A stretch of DNA of 57,795 bases. It comes from Clostridiales bacterium UBA7001 (GTDB taxonomy: Bacteria; Bacillota; Clostridia; TANB77; CAG-508). A model generated the notes under the pieces. The model worked only from the letters and a program-made list of their open reading frames with translations, ran no database searches and was not told the DNA's origin. The stretch lies in the NCBI GenBank assembly GCA_002449785.1, contig DJXP01000045.1, forward strand, positions 1 through 57,795. Reading direction: 5' to 3'. Each line of letters begins with the position of its first letter. Within the stretch, counting starts at the first letter, position 1. Below are positions 52,706 through 57,795 of this stretch, in pieces. Made by a program: the position numbers and the translations under genes.

Positions 52706-54706
52706 CTACTCCCAAAAACAAACCGTATACTCTGTTTTATAATAAATATCTGGTGAGTTACTTTTTAAATAGCTTTTTTCTGAAACAATACCAGAGCAAA
52801 TACCAAGTAAAAATGTATATACAGTAATTATAGCAAACATTTTTTTATATATTTTACTGCCTTCATCTGTTTTTAAAGAATTATATATAGTTATATAAAT
52901 TAGTATGCCAGATAAAATTATCATCCACGCATAATCTGCTAAATACCTTTGATTACTTCCTGCCATTGCAACACTTAGCACTGCTATAAATAGTCCAACA
53001 AATAGTAAAGAATTAATAATTGTTTTTAATTTTTTGTTTTGAATATTTTTGTTTATATTTAATATTTTAAAATTCATAAAACATATTGGTGCAACAATAA
53101 ATACACCACCTATCATATTTTCAATATAATAATATCCATAAAATTCAATTAAATTATTATGATTTACTATAAATGGAAATTTCAGAATAAAATTTGGAAT
53201 ACTAAATAAATTTGTAGCTATTCCAACTGGAATTGAAAACACTCTGCTTCCAAGTTTTGCCATATTTGTAATAGTAAGCTGATACTTTGCTCCAAATTCA
53301 AAAACATTTCCAAAACGTATATAGTTATAATACATTAAACTTAATCCTACAGTTATATATGGTATGCCTACTGCCAATATTAATTTATAAAATGATTTTG
53401 GGCTTTCTCTATAATTCTTAATGTTTTGAATAAGCATATAAATTAAATATGGTAAAATAAGAAGTGATGCAAATAAGTCTGTTGGTCTACATGCAACAGA
53501 TAATGCTAAACATAAGCTTCCTATAAAAATATTTAAGTATTTTTTTCTATCAAATTCTATTGATTTTAAAATAAAATAAATTCCTTGTAGTACAAAGTAT
53601 AATCCAGCAATTATAACAAGTTCATATACTCTTGGTATTCCATTTAAATATAAAACTAATGAACCTGAACATAGCGTTATAAGACTATAAACTACTATTT
53701 TGAATTCTACTTCATCAAAAAATATTTTTATTATTTTCGTTAGTATTTCTTTTAGTAAAATTAATACTAATATAGAAAAAATAAATATTACAATTGAAAT
53801 TTGAAGATATTTTTCTGTTATTAAATGATATGGCAAAAAGCTGATTAAAGCTGGCAAAATTCCAAAATATATATATTGTTTTCCATTATAATATGCTGTA
53901 TCCCATAAATAGTCTTTATCTCGTTTTAACTCTCTTCTAGTTAAATCATCATATGGGTCTTCAAGCTTCATAAATTCTTCACTTGGTTTTTCTATCAAAT
54001 AAACTTGTTTTTTTTCTAAAGCATTTACAAATAATTCATTGTAAACTTTATTTTCTTCTTCATTGGCAGAATAAGTATTAATAAATGTCAATACTCCAAA
54101 AAACATAGCTAAAATTAGTAGTAATATTACTTCTTGCTTCATATTAAAATATGAATATTTTTCATTAAATATATTTAAAGTATTTAGAAAATATATAGAA
54201 GTCATTATACCAAGAAATATAATAAATCTTATAAAATTAAACTCAAATGGAATAGTATCATTTACAATTATTCCTTTAAAATTTTCATCATCATATATAT
54301 TACTATCTATACTTACTACTAATCCTCGTGCATTTCCAGATAAATATAATGGCATATATTTTGATTTATTATATGATGGTATATATTTTTTGGAATTTAA
54401 TCCATTATATTCTGAACTTGTATCATCAGAAAAATATATTTTATATTCTGTAACATCTTTTATATTTTCAAATAATAAATTTACTGTTCCAACTTTCATA
54501 TTTAAATCTGGGAATTCTATAAATGCTTTTCCATCTTGATTATATAAGAAATTAAACTCTTTTAATTCTTTTTTTTCATACTTTCCAAATAAAATGCGAT
54601 AAGAAGTAATGTTAAAAACAATTACTTCTATTAAAAATGCAATTATACACAATAATAACAGTTTTTTTAAAATACTTATTTTCTCATTTGTTAAATTTAA
54701 TTTCAA
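52706..54706 (-). CDS. Large polytopic membrane protein with an extracytoplasmic N-terminal domain
   Basis: A 666-residue protein. One N-terminal helix is followed by a beta-rich domain (about 40-150, including FIEFPDLNMKVGTVNLLFEN) and then by ten or more helices. GILPALISFLPYHLITEKYL and LSVACRPTDLFASLLILPYL resemble GT39/GT83-type or O-antigen-related membrane enzymes that use polyprenyl-linked sugars. I do not see the acidic first-loop motif clearly. The start is a TTG after AGAGGA. The flavoprotein gene is 24 bases upstream and a DUF2142 gene is nearby, so a surface-glycan role is likely. Confidence 0.65.
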   Translation of the reverse strand: MKLNLTNEKISILKKLLLLCIIAFLIEVIVFNITSYRILFGKYEKKELKEFNFLYNQDGKAFIEFPDLNMKVGTVNLLFENIKDVTEYKIYFSDDTSSEYNGLNSKKYIPSYNKSKYMPLYLSGNARGLVVSIDSNIYDDENFKGIIVNDTIPFEFNFIRFIIFLGIMTSIYFLNTLNIFNEKYSYFNMKQEVILLLILAMFFGVLTFINTYSANEEENKVYNELFVNALEKKQVYLIEKPSEEFMKLEDPYDDLTRRELKRDKDYLWDTAYYNGKQYIYFGILPALISFLPYHLITEKYLQISIVIFIFSILVLILLKEILTKIIKIFFDEVEFKIVVYSLITLCSGSLVLYLNGIPRVYELVIIAGLYFVLQGIYFILKSIEFDRKKYLNIFIGSLCLALSVACRPTDLFASLLILPYLIYMLIQNIKNYRESPKSFYKLILAVGIPYITVGLSLMYYNYIRFGNVFEFGAKYQLTITNMAKLGSRVFSIPVGIATNLFSIPNFILKFPFIVNHNNLIEFYGYYYIENMIGGVFIVAPICFMNFKILNINKNIQNKKLKTIINSLLFVGLFIAVLSVAMAGSNQRYLADYAWMIILSGILIYITIYNSLKTDEGSKIYKKMFAIITVYTFLLGICSGIVSEKSYLKSNSPDIYYKTEYTVCFWE

Positions 54707-54730
54707 TATTTTATCCTCTTATATAAATAA

Positions 54731-56293
54731 TTATTTTTTTACCTCGTGATATTCTTTTTCAGTATTTACACTCCAAATATTATCTTTACTTTGAATACCT
54801 TCTTTAATGTTTTTTACAGTTTCAAATGCTGTTGCCATAGAATGATCCATGTTGTTATATCTATGCTGGCCATTTCTTCCAACACAATACAAATTAGAAT
54901 ATGTATTTAGATACTCAATCAATTTATCTATATTTTCATATGTATCAAAATAAGCAGGATACGCTTTTTTTATTTTTTCTCTATGTGTATCTATTATATC
55001 TTCTTTATCTACAATATCCATACTAACTAGTTCATCTGTTGCAAACTTGCAAAAATCTTCATCACTCATTTCCCAATATTTATCACCTTCTAAACAGGTA
55101 TATTCTAATCCTATCCAAACAGTATTTTCTGCATCTTTAACTAAATAAGGAGACCAGTTATTAAATATTTGAAGTCTAAGCATTTTTACAGATGGCTCTT
55201 GAATATAAATCCAACAATCTGGAACAATATTTCCTAATGTTTTTATTTTAGTCTTATTTTTTAATTTCATTTTATTTACAAGAACACCAACAGTTTGAAA
55301 ATCTATGTATGGTAAGCCTTTTGCTATATCTAAAACATCTTCTGGAACTTCATCTCCTGAAAATCCTAAAACTAAATCCTTTACTGGCATAGAAGAAATA
55401 AAAATATCTCCTTTAATTTCTTCAATCTTTCCATCTATAACACATTCAACAGATTTTACAACATTATTAGATATATTTATTTTTTGAACCATGTATCCTT
55501 TTTTTATTTGGCCACCTATATCTTCTATTTTATTTGCCAAAGTTTCCCAAAGATGGCCTGGTCCATATTTTGGATACCAAAATTGTTCAATAAGGGATGT
55601 TTCAACTTCTGAATTTTTCTTTTTTCTACCAAAAACTTTAGAAAAAGCATCTTTTATAACAGCTTTAATTGAAACCCCTTTCACTCTTTGGGCTCCCCAA
55701 TCAGCAGATATTTCTTTTGGATGTCTTCCCCATAATTTTTCAGTATATTTTTCAAAAAACATAGCATATAGAACTTTACCGAATCTATTTATATAAAAAT
55801 TTTCTAATGAATCTTCTTTTTTCTTTACAAAAATAGTTTTTATATAACTAAAACCAGATTTTATAGTTCTAATTAACCCCATATTTTTAAATGTTTGAAA
55901 CTTTAAACTTATAGGATAATCGAAAAACTTTTTAAAACAATAAATTCTAGATACTCTATTTCTTAAAAGCATAACTTTGTCTTCATTTTCTGGATTTGGT
56001 CCACCTATCTTTAAAGGCTTTTCTCTACCTAGTTTTTCATCATCAAAAGAATTTTCCCCTTGAATAGGCATAAGATCTTCCCAAAAATCCATAACCTTTT
56101 TGTCTTTTGAAAAAAATCTATGTCCACCTATATCCATACGATTCCCATTGTATTTAACTGTTTTAGATATTCCACCAATATCCTGAGAAGCTTCTAAAAT
56201 AACAACTTCATAATCTTCTTTTCCATCTTTTAATAACTCATACCCTGCAGTAAGTCCAGCAGGTCCAGCTCCAATAATTATTACTTTTTTCAT
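54731..56293 (-). CDS. NAD(P)/FAD-dependent oxidoreductase related to UDP-galactopyranose mutase
   Basis: A 520-residue flavoprotein. The dinucleotide-binding IIGAGPAGLTAGYELL opens it, followed by VVILEASQDIGGISKTV and the MDIGGHRFFSKDK block typical of this amine-oxidase/UGM-related group. A C-terminal YCVGRNGQHRYNNMDHSMAT region closes the FAD site. It probably modifies a sugar-nucleotide or lipid-linked sugar, as its membrane neighbour suggests. GGAG stands six bases before the ATG. Confidence 0.85.
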   Translation of the reverse strand: MKKVIIIGAGPAGLTAGYELLKDGKEDYEVVILEASQDIGGISKTVKYNGNRMDIGGHRFFSKDKKVMDFWEDLMPIQGENSFDDEKLGREKPLKIGGPNPENEDKVMLLRNRVSRIYCFKKFFDYPISLKFQTFKNMGLIRTIKSGFSYIKTIFVKKKEDSLENFYINRFGKVLYAMFFEKYTEKLWGRHPKEISADWGAQRVKGVSIKAVIKDAFSKVFGRKKKNSEVETSLIEQFWYPKYGPGHLWETLANKIEDIGGQIKKGYMVQKINISNNVVKSVECVIDGKIEEIKGDIFISSMPVKDLVLGFSGDEVPEDVLDIAKGLPYIDFQTVGVLVNKMKLKNKTKIKTLGNIVPDCWIYIQEPSVKMLRLQIFNNWSPYLVKDAENTVWIGLEYTCLEGDKYWEMSDEDFCKFATDELVSMDIVDKEDIIDTHREKIKKAYPAYFDTYENIDKLIEYLNTYSNLYCVGRNGQHRYNNMDHSMATAFETVKNIKEGIQSKDNIWSVNTEKEYHEVKK

Positions 56294-56297
56294 TTAT

Positions 56298-56349
56298 TTC
56301 TCCTTTTTGTCCCTTTGGCGGAAACCATCGGTACGTCCCAAATGGTCCC
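56298..56349. repeat. GTCCC-rich intergenic element after ruvB
   Basis: The 56-base gap contains TTGTCCCTTTGGCGG, then ACCAT/ATGGT (56324-56328 with 56342-56346) around GGTACGTCCCAA. It shares GGGACGTNCC with the element at 2702-2757. Its base mix is more GC-rich than its neighbours. Confidence 0.45.
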
Positions 56350-57357
56350 CTAAGAGACATAATCTATTCCTAAATGTTCGTATCCACTAGCAGTAACTAT
56401 TCTTCCTCTTGGTGTCCTTGCTAAAAATCCAATCTGCATCAAATATGGCTCATACACATCTTCTATTGTTTCTACTTCCTCATTTAATGTTGCTGCAAGT
56501 GTTTCAATTCCAACAGGTTTTCCTCTATATTTATATATAATTGTCTCTAAAATTTTTCTATCTGTGTTATCAAGCCCTAAGTCATCTACTTCTAATTGAT
56601 TTAATGCAGTTTTTGTTATATCTAAAGTTAGTTTTCCATCACCTAAAACTATAGCATAATCTCTGACTCTTTTTAAAAATCTATTCGCGATTCTTGGAGT
56701 TCCTCTTGATCGTTTAGCAAGTTCTTCTGCTGCATCTGTATCTATATCTACATTTAAAATATTACTAGACCTTTTTATTATTGTTGTTAAATCTTTAACA
56801 GAATATAGTTCAAGTTTAGATACTATCCCAAACCTATCTCTTAAAGGTGTTGATAATGAGCCTACTCTTGTTGTAGCTCCAATTAATGTAAATTTTGGTA
56901 AATCTAATCTTATAGATTTTGCAGTAGGTCCTTTTCCAATAACTATATCTAAGCAAAAATCTTCTAAGGCAGGATATAATATTTCTTCAATGCTTTTATT
57001 TAATCTATGTATTTCATCTATAAATAAAACATCTCTTTCAGATAAATTTGTAAGTATTGCAGCTAGATCTCCTGGTCTTTCTATTGCAGGTCCTGAAGTA
57101 ATTTTAATATTTGATTCCATTTCATTTGCTATAATATTTGAAAGTGTTGTTTTTCCAAGTCCTGGAGGCCCATATAAAAGAACATGGTCTAAAGCTTCTT
57201 TCCTTTTTTTGGCAGCCTCAATATATACTTTCATATTTTCTTTAACTTTTGTTTGGCCTATATATTCGTTAAACTTCTGTGGTCTTAGTGACACTTCCAT
57301 TATTTCTTCATCTTCATTTGCATTTGGATCTAAAAGATTATCATTATAATTTTCCAA
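56350..57357 (-). CDS. ruvB: Holliday junction branch-migration ATPase RuvB
   Basis: The motor subunit that, with RuvA, drives branch migration. The protein has about 335 residues: LRPQKFNEYIGQ, Walker A GPPGLGKTTLSNIIA, Walker B VLFIDEIHRLNKSIEE, GATTRVGSLSTPLRDRFG and the C-terminal winged-helix ARTPRGRIVT. All are well conserved. I placed the start at a TTG (57357) because GGGGG lies eight bases before it; an upstream TTG at 57372 has no site. ruvA is not in this window. The neighbour upstream is a DUF2142 protein. Confidence 0.97.
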   Translation of the reverse strand: MENYNDNLLDPNANEDEEIMEVSLRPQKFNEYIGQTKVKENMKVYIEAAKKRKEALDHVLLYGPPGLGKTTLSNIIANEMESNIKITSGPAIERPGDLAAILTNLSERDVLFIDEIHRLNKSIEEILYPALEDFCLDIVIGKGPTAKSIRLDLPKFTLIGATTRVGSLSTPLRDRFGIVSKLELYSVKDLTTIIKRSSNILNVDIDTDAAEELAKRSRGTPRIANRFLKRVRDYAIVLGDGKLTLDITKTALNQLEVDDLGLDNTDRKILETIIYKYRGKPVGIETLAATLNEEVETIEDVYEPYLMQIGFLARTPRGRIVTASGYEHLGIDYVS

Positions 57358-57433
57358 TAGCTTTTCCCCCAAATATGTTTTTTATATACTAGGAAAATAA
57401 TCATCTGTAATACGAAACTTTTCGTGTAGATAA

Positions 57434-57795
57434 TTATAAGTACCTAAACATTATATTAATAAGTGCATTTAAATTTGCAAATACCATAAACATTGCTAAA
57501 TATTCTATCTTAATAGTATTTTTTTCTTTCTTTAAATTATTAGAAAATGCAATTCCAAATAATATTAAAATTGGTAGATAATATCTTCCTTGTGTACCTA
57601 TTATAAATTGATGCCCAACAGGAGTTATTGTTAAATATTCTGTAAAAGCAATTCCAAAAGCAGTTCCACAAACTATTATTATCATAAATATTTTTGTTAT
57701 TATTTTTCTTAATCTATCTTCCTTAGAATCTTCATTTTCTAAAACATTTTTTTCATCATTTGTATTTTGAAAATACAATAAATACATTGTAATTA
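57434..57795 (-). CDS. C-terminal end of a DUF2142-like membrane protein (cut by window edge)
   Basis: An open frame of about 120 codons runs to the window edge without a stop, so the start of the gene is outside. TEYLTITPVGHQFIIGTQGRYYLPILIL matches, in two pieces, the conserved TPxG...xGVQGRYFLP block near the end of DUF2142 proteins. These large polytopic proteins are often encoded with surface-polysaccharide genes. Two or three membrane helices are visible. The two envelope-type genes at 52.7-56.3 kb on the same strand fit this context. Confidence 0.8.
   Translation of the reverse strand, partial: ITMYLLYFQNTNDEKNVLENEDSKEDRLRKIITKIFMIIIVCGTAFGIAFTEYLTITPVGHQFIIGTQGRYYLPILILFGIAFSNNLKKEKNTIKIEYLAMFMVFANLNALINIMFRYL

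Overview
The window looks like chromosome of a spore-forming, anaerobic, very AT-rich Clostridia-type Firmicute. The evidence is lineage-typical genes rather than any marker: spoIIP, gpr, a YtxC-like gene, relA-recJ-hisS neighbours, a SAM-I riboswitch on metK, a superoxide reductase, a dockerin-bearing wall hydrolase and a GH57/DUF4912/GT4 glucan set. Nearly all genes run on the minus strand. Strong AGGAGG-like Shine-Dalgarno (SD) sites are common, and TTG starts are frequent (polA, mgtA, ruvB and others).

Layout: 1-9.1 kb holds spoIIP, hisS, an MBL-fold hydrolase, relA, recJ and a frameshifted membrane protein. 9.2-13.7 kb holds a ylbF-like gene and an alpha-glucan group: GH57 branching enzyme and DUF4912 on minus, a GT4 synthase-like gene on plus, divergent from a 365-bp control region. 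13.8-18 kb holds TraX-like, YqeY, YtxC-like, PrcB-like, gpr and YebC genes. 18-21.3 kb is an SOS-type unit (Y-family polymerase, YolD-like protein, a small protein) with metA embedded; its promoter overlaps a LexA-like box. 21.3-27.4 kb holds a 60-bp inverted repeat, a YgjV-like protein, an unknown 524-aa protein overlapping a PstS-like binding protein, an aminotransferase with prephenate dehydratase, superoxide reductase and a PH-domain protein.

27.54-28.51 kb is the outlier: a plus-strand cassette of about 50% G+C in a much more AT-rich neighbourhood. It has its own promoter, a 5' hairpin, an unrecognised secreted protein, an array of ~26-bp repeats (one more copy lies inside the signal-peptide codons) and a long nested-hairpin terminator. 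It is the best candidate here for something undescribed.

28.5-43.4 kb holds surface and envelope genes (polysaccharide deacetylase, DUF3592, a zinc-ribbon propeller protein, a GH73-like/dockerin protein, a Big_2 protein), a tRNA-Thr with a duplicated 5' fragment, metK under SAM-I control, an ABC-2 exporter behind an apparent attenuator, and polA. 43.4-57.8 kb holds mgtA, a CmpB-like protein, two tandem paralogues of unknown family, several unknown proteins, DUF6873, a NUDIX-like protein, a DHH phosphoesterase, queH, two envelope-type genes, ruvB and the cut-off end of a DUF2142 protein.

All functions are read from motifs and family resemblance; no database search was run.
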